Source of the DNA: Alteromonas aestuariivivens
Lineage (GTDB): Bacteria; Pseudomonadota; Gammaproteobacteria; Enterobacterales; Alteromonadaceae
Assembly (NCBI RefSeq): GCF_003367475.1
Contig: NZ_QRHA01000003.1
Coordinates: 300,853-364,852 of the forward strand
Length of the DNA stretch: 64,000 bases
Direction: 5' to 3'
A program made the position numbers and the translations under genes. Below the pieces are notes generated by a model. That model made no database searches, was not told the DNA's origin, and saw nothing but the letters and a program-made list of their open reading frames with translations. Shown piece by piece: positions 58,226 to 64,000 of the stretch (positions are counted from its first letter, which is position 1; the number at the start of each line of letters is the position of its first letter).

Positions 58226-59173
58226 GTGCCAGATATGAAGATCTTTGCAGGTAACGCCGTACCGGAACTTGCCCAGAAAGTCGCCGATCGCCTTTATACC
58301 CGTTTGGGTAACGCCAGCGTAGGCCGGTTCAGCGACGGAGAGATTTGCGTCGAAATTCATGAAAACGTCCGTGGATCGGACGTTTTTATTATCCAGTCTA
58401 CCTGCGCGCCTACCAACGACAACCTTATGGAACTGATAGTGATGATCGATGCCCTGCGTCGAGCTTCCGCCGGACGCATCACCGCAGTAATTCCATACTT
58501 CGGCTATGCTCGCCAGGACCGCCGGGTGCGCTCAGCCCGGGTGCCCATCACCGCTAAAGTTATTGCAGACTTTTTGTCCAACGTTGGGGTTGACCGGGTG
58601 CTCACCATTGACCTGCACGCCGAACAGATCCAGGGCTTCTTCGATGTACCGGTAGACAATGCTTTCGGTACACCCATTCTGCTGGCCGATATGATGCAAC
58701 GTGAATTTGTGGCTCCTGTGGTGGTATCCCCGGACATTGGTGGTGTGGTGCGTGCCCGCGCTACAGCCAAATTGCTCAACGACGCCGACCTCGCCATCAT
58801 CGACAAACGCCGCCCCAAAGCTAACGTGGCCCAGGTAATGAACATTATTGGTGATGTGGAAGATCGCGACTGTATTATTGTTGATGACATGATCGACACC
58901 GGCGGTACGCTGGCCAAAGCCGCTGAAGCGCTGAAAAGCCACGGTGCGCGCAAGGTATACGCCTATGCCACTCACGCTATATTCTCAGGCAATGCACCAA
59001 ACAATCTGCGTGACTCGCTAATTGACGAAATCATTGTTACCGACAGTATTCCGCTGAGCAAAGAAATGCAGGGCATCGAAAAGGTCAAGCAACTGACCCT
59101 TTCAGAGATGCTGGCAGAAACTATTCGCCGTATCAGTAACGAAGAATCCATTTCAGCGATGTTCGAATACTAA
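58226..59173 (+). CDS. prs: Ribose-phosphate pyrophosphokinase
   Basis: 315-residue enzyme making PRPP for purine, pyrimidine, His and NAD synthesis. GTG 58226 ([10 protein letters not shown]) is chosen because it gives exactly the E. coli length and N terminus, with GAGGAA upstream; a longer frame would run through the tRNA. Motifs: [63 protein letters not shown] and PRPP loop [10 protein letters not shown]. Usual partners rplY-pth-ychF do not follow; the cassette array does. Confidence 0.97.
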   Translation: MPDMKIFAGNAVPELAQKVADRLYTRLGNASVGRFSDGEICVEIHENVRGSDVFIIQSTCAPTNDNLMELIVMIDALRRASAGRITAVIPYFGYARQDRRVRSARVPITAKVIADFLSNVGVDRVLTIDLHAEQIQGFFDVPVDNAFGTPILLADMMQREFVAPVVVSPDIGGVVRARATAKLLNDADLAIIDKRRPKANVAQVMNIIGDVEDRDCIIVDDMIDTGGTLAKAAEALKSHGARKVYAYATHAIFSGNAPNNLRDSLIDEIIVTDSIPLSKEMQGIEKVKQLTLSEMLAETIRRISNEESISAMFEY

Positions 59174-59184
59174 ACAACACTTTA

Positions 59185-59208
59185 GGGCACCTCAGTTGTG
59201 TGGTGCCC
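59185..59208 (+). terminator. Terminator-like hairpin after prs
   Basis: Perfect 7-bp stem GGGCACC-N10-GGTGCCC, 11 nt after the prs stop, followed by GGTTTCCCTTC, a weak T-rich tail. Confidence 0.65.
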
Positions 59209-59332
59209 GGTTTCCCTTCTCTCCATCTCCCAGAAGTTTTCTCGATTCGGCACTATAATTCAGAGTTGGCGCAACTAGCCGAGATATCTTCCGTATAACC
59301 TAACCGCAATTTTGCAATAAAGGGCAAGTTGG

Positions 59333-59716
59333 ATGATCCGCATAATTATATTTTTCTGCTCAGTTATTCAGTTTTCCTGCGCCAGCGCTACAATCCGCCC
59401 CGATGCAAATACAAACTCCGGTAGTACAATTTCAATGCAAATTTCCGATTCTCAAACCCAGGCTGAAACGTTAACCGGCACCATAGTTTACAAAACTATG
59501 GAAGGTGGGTTTTATGCGTTTGAAGCCGAAAATGGTAAACATTACACCCTTCAGGGCCTGGACAATTCGTATCGCCGAAACGGATTAAAAGTAATGATAA
59601 CCGGCATGGCTTTGCCCGACGTAATGACTTTCACGCAATACGGGACCGTATTTAAGATAACCAGTATTGAGGTGCTGGACGACTCCCAGGTCACCCCGCC
59701 GCCCAGCGATTACTGA
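59333..59716 (+). CDS. Hypothetical exported protein
   Basis: 127-residue protein with an N-terminal signal peptide (IRIIIFFCSVIQFSCASA, about residues 2-19). The mature domain (about 40-115) has alternating beta strands (ETLTGTIVYKTMEGGFYAFE, GLKVMITGMALPDV) that could form a small OB-like barrel; a Pro-rich tail follows. AAGGG precedes ATG 59333. No attC core lies in front of it, so it looks like the last ordinary chromosomal gene before the cassette array rather than a cassette. Family not recognised. Confidence 0.7.
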   Translation: MIRIIIFFCSVIQFSCASATIRPDANTNSGSTISMQISDSQTQAETLTGTIVYKTMEGGFYAFEAENGKHYTLQGLDNSYRRNGLKVMITGMALPDVMTFTQYGTVFKITSIEVLDDSQVTPPPSDY

Positions 59717-60017
59717 ACTCTGACCGAGACCCTAAGTCAAAAGACTCAACATTCGTTTGCTTATTACCAACAAGTATAAAATTAACGCTTTGTAAAACGA
59801 TTCACCTTATGCTGTAACCCTCTGATTAAAAAGGGTCTTATTAGTACCGGATTAGTCAACCACTTCGACCTTTTTGTCACAAAAAAACATTAGTTGCCCC
59901 TTGGCTTAACAGGTTGATATAGTGGGGCAAAACTTCGGAATTAAGGGCAATGCGGACTTACAAAATTATACCAATACGACGCCGTACTTTTGCCCCGCTT
60001 TTAAATCTATTAAGTTG
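59717..60017. other. Decayed left edge of the cassette array
   Basis: About 300 bp without a gene. Around 59893-59907 a GTTGCCCCTTGGC string resembles the 3' half of the attC sites further right, and a degenerate attC-like fold spans 59904-60023. No integrase gene or obvious attI site is visible. Confidence 0.5.
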
Positions 60018-60023
60018 TTAGTT
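59904..60023 (+). repeat. Degenerate attC-like site at the array boundary
   Basis: Left core GCTTAAC (59904-59910), inner arms GTGGGGCAAAA (59922-59932) and TTTTGCCCCGC (59988-59998), right core GTTAGTT (60017-60023). The left core is not the complement of any nearby cassette start and the right spacer is twice as long as in the other sites, so this may be a decayed attC or a recombined boundary. Confidence 0.5.
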
Positions 60024-60462
60024 GCTTAAGCAAGGATTGCATTTGAATTCGAAAAAAGTTGAATTAGGCGGTCGAGAGTATTCCTTAATCGTATGCTCTA
60101 TATTGATAGCTTTCCCTAGTATTGGTTGCCTATTTGGTTTGTTTTGGCTTCTATTCGGCGGTAACTTTGCTTACGAAGGTTGGTACTTCATAGCTTTTTC
60201 AGTGTATTTTGGGGCTTTGTTTTTACCAGTTGCTGTTTACTTTTATTTATGGCCAAAGCCTTATATTAATAATCGATTACGACTAATTTGCTCAATTCCA
60301 TTTATCGTTATGCTTTTGTCTAGTCTCCTATATATCTGGAATATGGCATTTGCGTAAAACAGCAACTAACAAGTTGCCTAAGTTCGCCGCAAAAAGCGCG
60401 GCTGGGACAACTACTCACTGGGCTTTGCCCAACAACGTTCGCATTTGCCCCTTGGCAAAGCG
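60018..60462 (+). repeat. Cassette 1, 445 bp, identical to cassette 3
   Basis: Complete cassette including attC. Base by base it appears identical to 60946-61390. Only the junction base context on either side differs. Confidence 0.9.
60043..60357 (+). CDS. Cassette 1 protein: small membrane protein
   Basis: 104-residue hypothetical protein with three hydrophobic helices (IVCSILIAFPSIGCLFGLFW, WYFIAFSVYFGALFLPVAVY, LICSIPFIVMLLSSLLYIW). TTG 60043 is the preferred start because AAGGA lies 7 nt upstream; a TTG at 60022 would add seven residues and sit in the recombination core. Strongly AT-rich compared with the chromosome. No family recognised. Expression must come from its own promoter or a neighbouring one, as no array promoter is visible. 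Confidence 0.7.
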   Translation: MNSKKVELGGREYSLIVCSILIAFPSIGCLFGLFWLLFGGNFAYEGWYFIAFSVYFGALFLPVAVYFYLWPKPYINNRLRLICSIPFIVMLLSSLLYIWNMAFA

Positions 60463-60468
60463 TTATAT
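60362..60468 (+). repeat. attC site of cassette 1
   Basis: Left core GCAACTAAC (60362-60370), internal arms around CTGGGACAACT and ATTTGCCCCTTGG, right core GTTATAT (60462-60468). Left core is the exact reverse complement of the cassette start GTTAGTTGC. Confidence 0.88.
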
Positions 60469-60482
60469 TCACAAGGACGATT

Positions 60483-60851
60483 TTGAATTTTTCGGTTGAA
60501 ACTATTTTTGGCACATACTCAGGTTCGATTAATCTACAAAATGATATTGTGGAGGTCATTGATGTTTATTCCCAGAAATCAATGCAACTAACTATCGCCC
60601 ATTTTGAAGGCCCAAACCCTAGCCAAGATTTGGTAGACGGTTTTGGTGTGGGAGCCCGCGGCATTCATATTGAAGTATGTAAACTCATTGAGTCAATTGA
60701 AAAGCAAAAGGATGGTAAATTTGGATTTATTCAGTCATTTTTAAATTCAGATATAATTCGACGCTTGAATAGCTTTTTTGCAGAACACCAGTTTCTTATG
60801 TTTTTTCTAACAGTGGTAGGGTTAGTCCTAGGTTTTATCGGACTAATGTGA
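60483..60851 (+). CDS. Cassette 2 protein: hypothetical, C-terminal membrane anchor
   Basis: 122-residue protein not recognised. N-terminal soluble part (about 1-100, beta-rich start FSVETIFGTYSGSINL, then HIEVCKLIESIEKQ helix) and one C-terminal helix (QFLMFFLTVVGLVLGFIGLM), like a tail-anchored protein. TTG 60483 follows AAGGA. The stop codon TGA (60849-60851) lies inside the attC left core region, so the ORF reaches into the recombination site. Confidence 0.65.
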   Translation: MNFSVETIFGTYSGSINLQNDIVEVIDVYSQKSMQLTIAHFEGPNPSQDLVDGFGVGARGIHIEVCKLIESIEKQKDGKFGFIQSFLNSDIIRRLNSFFAEHQFLMFFLTVVGLVLGFIGLM

Positions 60852-60951
60852 ATATAACAAACCAAGTAAGCGGGACAATTACACGCAGGCTCCCGTCACT
60901 TCGTTCCGTATTATAGCCTGCGTGTAATTGCCCCTTCTTGGGGTGTTAGTT
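60848..60951 (+). repeat. attC site of cassette 2
   Basis: Left core GTGAATATAAC (60848-60858) complements the cassette start GTTATATTCAC; arms GCGGGACAATTACACGCAGG and CCTGCGTGTAATTGCCCC form a long stem; right core GTTAGTT (60945-60951). Confidence 0.9.
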
Positions 60952-61390
60952 GCTTAAGCAAGGATTGCATTTGAATTCGAAAAAAGTTGAATTAGGCGGT
61001 CGAGAGTATTCCTTAATCGTATGCTCTATATTGATAGCTTTCCCTAGTATTGGTTGCCTATTTGGTTTGTTTTGGCTTCTATTCGGCGGTAACTTTGCTT
61101 ACGAAGGTTGGTACTTCATAGCTTTTTCAGTGTATTTTGGGGCTTTGTTTTTACCAGTTGCTGTTTACTTTTATTTATGGCCAAAGCCTTATATTAATAA
61201 TCGATTACGACTAATTTGCTCAATTCCATTTATCGTTATGCTTTTGTCTAGTCTCCTATATATCTGGAATATGGCATTTGCGTAAAACAGCAACTAACAA
61301 GTTGCCTAAGTTCGCCGCAAAAAGCGCGGCTGGGACAACTACTCACTGGGCTTTGCCCAACAACGTTCGCATTTGCCCCTTGGCAAAGCG
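60946..61390 (+). repeat. Cassette 3, 445 bp, duplicate of cassette 1
   Basis: Same sequence as 60018-60462 including the attC, separated from it by cassette 2. Shows recent movement: excision and re-insertion of a copy, or replicative capture. Confidence 0.9.
60971..61285 (+). CDS. Cassette 3 protein: second copy of the small membrane protein
   Basis: 104-residue, three-helix membrane protein identical to the product of cassette 1 (60043-60357). TTG 60971 with AAGGA upstream is the preferred start. Both copies are intact, which would double the dose if both are expressed. Confidence 0.7.
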   Translation: MNSKKVELGGREYSLIVCSILIAFPSIGCLFGLFWLLFGGNFAYEGWYFIAFSVYFGALFLPVAVYFYLWPKPYINNRLRLICSIPFIVMLLSSLLYIWNMAFA

Positions 61391-61396
61391 TTATGT
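61290..61396 (+). repeat. attC site of cassette 3
   Basis: Left core GCAACTAAC (61290-61298), right core GTTATGT (61390-61396); otherwise identical to attC of cassette 1. Confidence 0.88.
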
Positions 61397-61410
61397 GACA
61401 GGAGGTTTTT

Positions 61411-61692
61411 TTGATAAAAAAGGGATTTAATTGGTTTCTGAGCAGGCTTCCTTTTTATTCACTATTCTTTATCTTTCCAGTACTGGGGATGATGAACTGT
61501 CAGGGATGGAATGAAGGCAGCATGACATCTGAATCATGTCTGGTAAACACGTCATTTCTACAGGCATATGCAGATTTTTATTATGCACTAGTGCTATTTT
61601 CTTCTTTTATGCTGTTAATACCGCTGGTAATTTACATAGTCATCGCGATTTGGCTCTCAGAAATCTTAGGCCGCAAACTAGCTGATAACTAA
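61411..61692 (+). CDS. Cassette 4 protein: small membrane protein
   Basis: 93-residue hypothetical protein with two hydrophobic helices (about 13-28, LPFYSLFFIFPVLGMMNC, and about 55-82, ALVLFSSFMLLIPLVIYIVI) joined by a polar loop containing two Cys residues that could form a disulfide in the periplasm. TTG 61411 has a very good ribosome-binding site GGAGG. Ends one base before the attC left core. No family recognised. Confidence 0.7.
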   Translation: MIKKGFNWFLSRLPFYSLFFIFPVLGMMNCQGWNEGSMTSESCLVNTSFLQAYADFYYALVLFSSFMLLIPLVIYIVIAIWLSEILGRKLADN

Positions 61693-61802
61693 TGTCACAT
61701 AACAAAAAAATTATGTCGCCCGCAAGCGGGCTGGGACACAAACACGCAGGCGGCTTCGCCATTATCGCCTGCCTGTTTGTGCCCCATATTTAGAAGTTAT
61801 GC
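61693..61802 (+). repeat. attC site of cassette 4
   Basis: Left core TGTCACATAAC (61693-61703) complements the cassette start GTTATGTGACA; stem arms CTGGGACACAAACACGCAGGC and GCCTGCCTGTTTGTGCCCC; right core GTTATGC (61796-61802). Confidence 0.9.
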
Positions 61803-61827
61803 GCTTTAGGTTTTAAAGAGAGAAAAC

Positions 61828-62031
61828 ATGGAAAATGCAATAGCTACAATTCAGGAAAACGTGTTCGTAATTTGTTTAATTGCGCTCTGTTCTACAGTGA
61901 TTGGGTACGTATTTGTTGGTAAGTTATCCAGATCTATGGGTATGTCACGATCTACCAGTATACTAATCAGCAAGCTATGCACCGTTGTACTTATATTCTT
62001 TGTTTCAACTGTTTACGTTCAAAGCCGGTAG
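61828..62031 (+). CDS. Cassette 5 protein: small membrane protein
   Basis: 67-residue hypothetical protein with two hydrophobic helices (VFVICLIALCSTVIGYVFVG and SILISKLCTVVLIFFVSTVY) and a short basic loop. ATG 61828 with AGAGAG upstream. The ORF ends about 16 bp before the attC left core. Not recognised; size and composition resemble other cassette-borne membrane peptides. Confidence 0.65.
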   Translation: MENAIATIQENVFVICLIALCSTVIGYVFVGKLSRSMGMSRSTSILISKLCTVVLIFFVSTVYVQSR

Positions 62032-62046
62032 TATTCAGCAATGTCA

Positions 62047-62154
62047 GCACATAACAATGCGCTGTTGTCGTTCCCTTCGGTCACTGGGACGCAAACATGT
62101 GGGCGCTTCGCGATTATCGCCCACATGTCTGCGCCCCAAAGCTAAGCGTTATGT
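62047..62154 (+). repeat. attC site of cassette 5
   Basis: Left core GCACATAAC (62047-62055) complements the cassette start GTTATGCGC with one mismatch; arms CTGGGACGCAAACATGTGGGC and GCCCACATGTCTGCGCCCC; right core GTTATGT (62148-62154). Confidence 0.88.
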
Positions 62155-62174
62155 GCCTTTCAGATAATTAGCTA

Positions 62175-62549
62175 ATGAAGATTTTTTCGAAATATCACAA
62201 TTTTTTCTCCTACTTAAATAATTTAACTTTGGTTATTGTAGTTGTGATAGCAATAGCTTCTCTCAAAGACCTAGATAGCATTACAATTTACAAGGTCGTT
62301 AAAGCGTTTCTTTATTGTTTTTGTGGCTTGATTGCATTGTGCCTTTTAATAGCATTGCCATATGACTTAGCTCTTTCACGCAGAGATAAACAAATGTGTA
62401 AGCGAATAAAAATAGACTATAACGAAATGTTTTTATCATTGGCTCCCAAGCAAAAACAGACGATCCGAAAAAGGTTCAAAAAGTTGGCTCAAAGCCATGA
62501 TGAATCAACTATAGATTGGTTAAACTTTGAAGAAAAAGATGGCACATAA
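62175..62549 (+). CDS. Cassette 6 protein: membrane protein with basic cytoplasmic tail
   Basis: 124-residue hypothetical protein. Two hydrophobic helices (NLTLVIVVVIAIASL and VKAFLYCFCGLIALCLLIAL) are followed by a basic, helical C-terminal half (RRDKQMCKRIKIDYNEMF, KQKQTIRKRFKKLAQ). ATG 62175, weak ribosome-binding site. The stop TAA (62547-62549) is part of the attC left core. Not recognised. Confidence 0.65.
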   Translation: MKIFSKYHNFFSYLNNLTLVIVVVIAIASLKDLDSITIYKVVKAFLYCFCGLIALCLLIALPYDLALSRRDKQMCKRIKIDYNEMFLSLAPKQKQTIRKRFKKLAQSHDESTIDWLNFEEKDGT

Positions 62550-62659
62550 CAAACCGCTGTAGTCGGTCGCAAGCTCCCTGGGACAAATACATGCAGGCTC
62601 CAGTCGCTTCGCTCCTAATTTTAGCCTGCATGTATTTGCCCCTAAGCGGGGCGTTAGCT
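62541..62659 (+). repeat. attC site of cassette 6
   Basis: Left core GGCACATAAC (62541-62550) complements the cassette start GTTATGTGCC; long stem arms CTGGGACAAATACATGCAGG and CCTGCATGTATTTGCCCC; right core GTTAGCT (62653-62659). Closely similar to the attC of cassette 8. Confidence 0.9.
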
Positions 62660-62669
62660 ACTTAAAACT

Positions 62670-63410
62670 ATGCCAATAGAAAGAATCGGAAAATATCTAG
62701 AAACAGCAGACTTGGGAATGACTCATTCCTTGGGAATTGAGACAAACCAAATGGAGAACTGCATAAATGAGATTCAAGATAGAAGAATTCTTGGTGTTTT
62801 CGGGTGCCCAGTGTTTGGCTTCAAACAAGAAGACTTAGATTTTCTGAGCGAAATACCATTCATTAAACAGGTTTGGTTCTGGGAGATCGGTCTTAAAGAT
62901 ATAGGTGGGCTATATTCCCTACAAGATTTGACCTACTTTGGCATACATGAAAAGCGGCCCGCTATCGACTTCTCTAAATTCCCTAAGCTTGAAAAGGCTG
63001 TTTGGCACCCTATCCGCAAAGATAGTGGCCTTGGAGATCTAGATTCTCTTCAGGGGCTTGATGTTTGGAGATTCAAACCAAAAGATAAAACCTATGAAAG
63101 TATTGAGCTGCCAAAAAAACTGAAACAACTTGATCTTAACTGGTGTAATCCTATTTCACTTAACGGCATGCCCGTTCTGTCAGAGCTAGAGGAACTACAA
63201 ATTCACTACTGTAGAAATCTTGAGTCTATCGAATCGATATTCGATTTTGCGCCGAATCTAAAGAAGCTAGTAATTACGCGCTGTGCAAACCTCAAAGGTT
63301 TCGAAGTTGTTTCAAATCATGATTGGGAGCACATGTATATAGAGGTCAAAGGTAAAACCGTAGCTAACAAGTCAAAGCACTCGGACGGCGTAAACGCCGC
63401 CGGTGTTTGA
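62670..63410 (+). CDS. Cassette 7 protein: leucine-rich-repeat-like protein
   Basis: 246-residue soluble protein, the largest product in the array. From about residue 40 it shows irregular leucine-rich-type repeats of about 22 residues: DIGGLYSLQDLTYFGIH, KLKQLDLNWCNPISL, LSELEELQIHYCRNLES and APNLKKLVITRCANLKG. No signal peptide or membrane segment. The last 17 codons are encoded by the attC site, giving the tail NKSKHSDGVNAAGV. LRR proteins usually bind other proteins; the partner is unknown. AT-rich like the other cassettes. Confidence 0.7.
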   Translation: MPIERIGKYLETADLGMTHSLGIETNQMENCINEIQDRRILGVFGCPVFGFKQEDLDFLSEIPFIKQVWFWEIGLKDIGGLYSLQDLTYFGIHEKRPAIDFSKFPKLEKAVWHPIRKDSGLGDLDSLQGLDVWRFKPKDKTYESIELPKKLKQLDLNWCNPISLNGMPVLSELEELQIHYCRNLESIESIFDFAPNLKKLVITRCANLKGFEVVSNHDWEHMYIEVKGKTVANKSKHSDGVNAAGV

Positions 63411-63420
63411 AGCGTTATGT
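63360..63420 (+). repeat. Short attC site of cassette 7
   Basis: Only 61 bp: left core GTAGCTAAC (63360-63368) complements the cassette start GTTAGCTAC; central hairpin GGCGTAAACGCC; right core GTTATGT (63414-63420). Much shorter than the 104-119-bp sites of the other cassettes, so this cassette came from a different source. Confidence 0.85.
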
Positions 63421-63432
63421 ACTTAAGGGAAT

Positions 63433-63756
63433 ATGAACCTTTTATTCGTTTGTTCAGAAAATAGATTGCGTAGTCCTACAGCCGAAGAAGTATTCTCTGA
63501 ATATGACGGTGTTAACGCTATCGGATGCGGCACCAACCTGGATGCTGAGACGCCATTGTCTGGCGATCTCATCGAATGGGCTGATGTTATTTTTGTCATG
63601 GAAAAGTCCCACAAAAATAAAGTATCGAAAAAATATAAAGAACTACTACAAGGCAAAAAATTGGCCTGCTTGGATATACCTGACAATTATGATCGTATGC
63701 AGCCAGAGCTGGTTCGGCTGCTTAAAAATAAGGTGCCAAGGTATATTAGGTTGTAA
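63433..63756 (+). CDS. Cassette 8 protein: low-molecular-weight tyrosine-phosphatase-like protein
   Basis: 107-residue protein of the predicted tyrosine phosphatase group (COG4551 type). The P-loop is VCSENRLRSPTAE (Cys8, Arg14; CX5R), and the general-acid region is DIPDNYDRMQPEL near the C terminus. ATG 63433 lies 18 bp after the cassette start. Soluble. Smaller than classical low-molecular-weight phosphatases (about 150 residues). The substrate is unknown; similar proteins are recurrent in cassette arrays. Confidence 0.85.
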   Translation: MNLLFVCSENRLRSPTAEEVFSEYDGVNAIGCGTNLDAETPLSGDLIEWADVIFVMEKSHKNKVSKKYKELLQGKKLACLDIPDNYDRMQPELVRLLKNKVPRYIRL

Positions 63757-63763
63757 TCGGCAC

Positions 63764-63880
63764 GTACATAACAAACCGCTGTAGTCGGTCGCAAGCTCTC
63801 TGGGACAATAACACGTGGGCTCAGTCGCTTCGCTCCAAATTTTAGCCCACGTGTTATTGCCCCTAAGCGGGGCGTTATGT
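63764..63880 (+). repeat. attC site of cassette 8
   Basis: Left core GTACATAAC (63764-63772) complements the cassette start GTTATGTAC; stem arms CTGGGACAATAACACGTGGGC and GCCCACGTGTTATTGCCCC; right core GTTATGT (63874-63880). Confidence 0.9.
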
Positions 63881-63895
63881 TGCAATGGAATGTAT

Positions 63896-64000
63896 ATGAA
63901 TTATTTGTTTTTAAGTGTTTCAGTTTTTATCGGGTGTGTGATTTGCTGGCCTCTATTTAGATTCATGTATAAAGCAGTAACTCAAAATGCTCCTGAATTT
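63896..64000 (+). CDS. Cassette 9 protein, 5' part only
   Basis: Open frame of 35 codons from ATG 63896 to the window edge, beginning with a hydrophobic helix (YLFLSVSVFIGCVICWPLF) and then charged residues. Ninth cassette starts at 63875 (TTATGTTGC). Probably another small membrane protein; the rest is outside the window. Confidence 0.55.
   Translation, partial: MNYLFLSVSVFIGCVICWPLFRFMYKAVTQNAPEF

Larger units (their letters stand above)
60018..64000 (+). mobile_element. Chromosomal integron cassette array (partial)
   Basis: Eight complete cassettes (junctions at 60018, 60463, 60946, 61391, 61797, 62149, 62654, 63415, 63875) and the start of a ninth. Each carries one + strand ORF and a 3' attC site with R' core GTTA. 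The left core of each attC is the reverse complement of the beginning of its own cassette (for example TTAGTTGC with GCAACTAAC; TTATGTGACA with TGTCACATAAC; one mismatch in cassette 5), the hallmark of integron cassettes. All but one attC share a TGGGAC-type L'' arm and a GCCCC-type L' arm, as in sedentary arrays. No intI or attI is visible to the left; this may be an integrase-free array (CALIN) or the integrase may lie outside the window. Confidence 0.92.

Noticed and set aside
59333..59716. Treating the exported-protein gene as the first integron cassette
   Set aside because: No GTTRRRY core complementary to GCTTAAC (59904) is found upstream of it, so the cassette rule is not met.

Overview
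The window comes from a Gram-negative gammaproteobacterium, most likely a marine Alteromonadales-type organism. This is an inference from a seqA-pgm operon (SeqA implies the Dam/SeqA clade), a HexR-type operator, a TonB-dependent receptor, a secreted polysaccharide-lyase-like protein and the lipid A/KDO, LolB and hemA-prfA-prmC housekeeping genes. Almost all sequence is coding, with many 4-8 bp overlaps between consecutive genes.

Region 1 (1-19.2 kb) is a purine scavenging and catabolism locus. It holds an ADGF-type adenosine deaminase (cut by the window edge), a TonB-dependent receptor, a lipoprotein of the 'purine nucleoside permease' (nucleoside-phosphorylase fold) family, an adenine-type deaminase, an AzgA purine permease, the allantoinase puuE with a RutR-like TetR regulator, and a tight operon xdhA-xdhB-xdhC-uraD-uraH-guaD-puuD. 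Together they would take adenine, adenosine, guanine and hypoxanthine through xanthine and urate to allantoate. Four similar 16-bp palindromes (consensus CTGACCATNTGGTCAG, close to the E. coli RutR box) lie upstream of the receptor, the permease, the regulator and xdhA. The receptor promoter also has two NtrC-like sites helically phased upstream of a well-formed sigma-54 promoter, so nitrogen limitation and a purine/pyrimidine-sensing repressor probably converge there. Two adjacent MITE-like elements sit just downstream of the permease.

Region 2 (19.2-35.4 kb) is mixed: a PAS-PAS-GGDEF protein, a DUF3185 protein, a secreted BNR-type lyase-like protein with a recent internal duplication, an AT-rich membrane gene beside a truncated partner and tRNA-Val, an MscS channel, a patatin, a DnaA-box cluster, an ACT protein paired with an EIIA-like protein that lacks both active-site histidines, and the yffB-dapE-vanY group, then HIT/astE and a GGDEF-EAL protein.

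Region 3 (35.6-59.2 kb) is core chromosome: glgP (with a HexR-type operator), seqA-pgm, a MoxR/DUF58/transglutaminase operon, a second EF-G, rlmM-ygdD-hydrolase-gcvA, kdsA, sirB2, a REC-HD-GYP protein, hemA-prfA-prmC, lolB-ispE, tRNA-Gln and prs.

Region 4 (59.7-64.0 kb, running off the edge) is a chromosomal integron cassette array. It has eight complete cassettes and the start of a ninth, each with a short + strand ORF and an attC site whose 5' core is the reverse complement of the start of its own cassette. Two cassettes (445 bp each) appear identical. No integrase gene is visible on the left side of the array.
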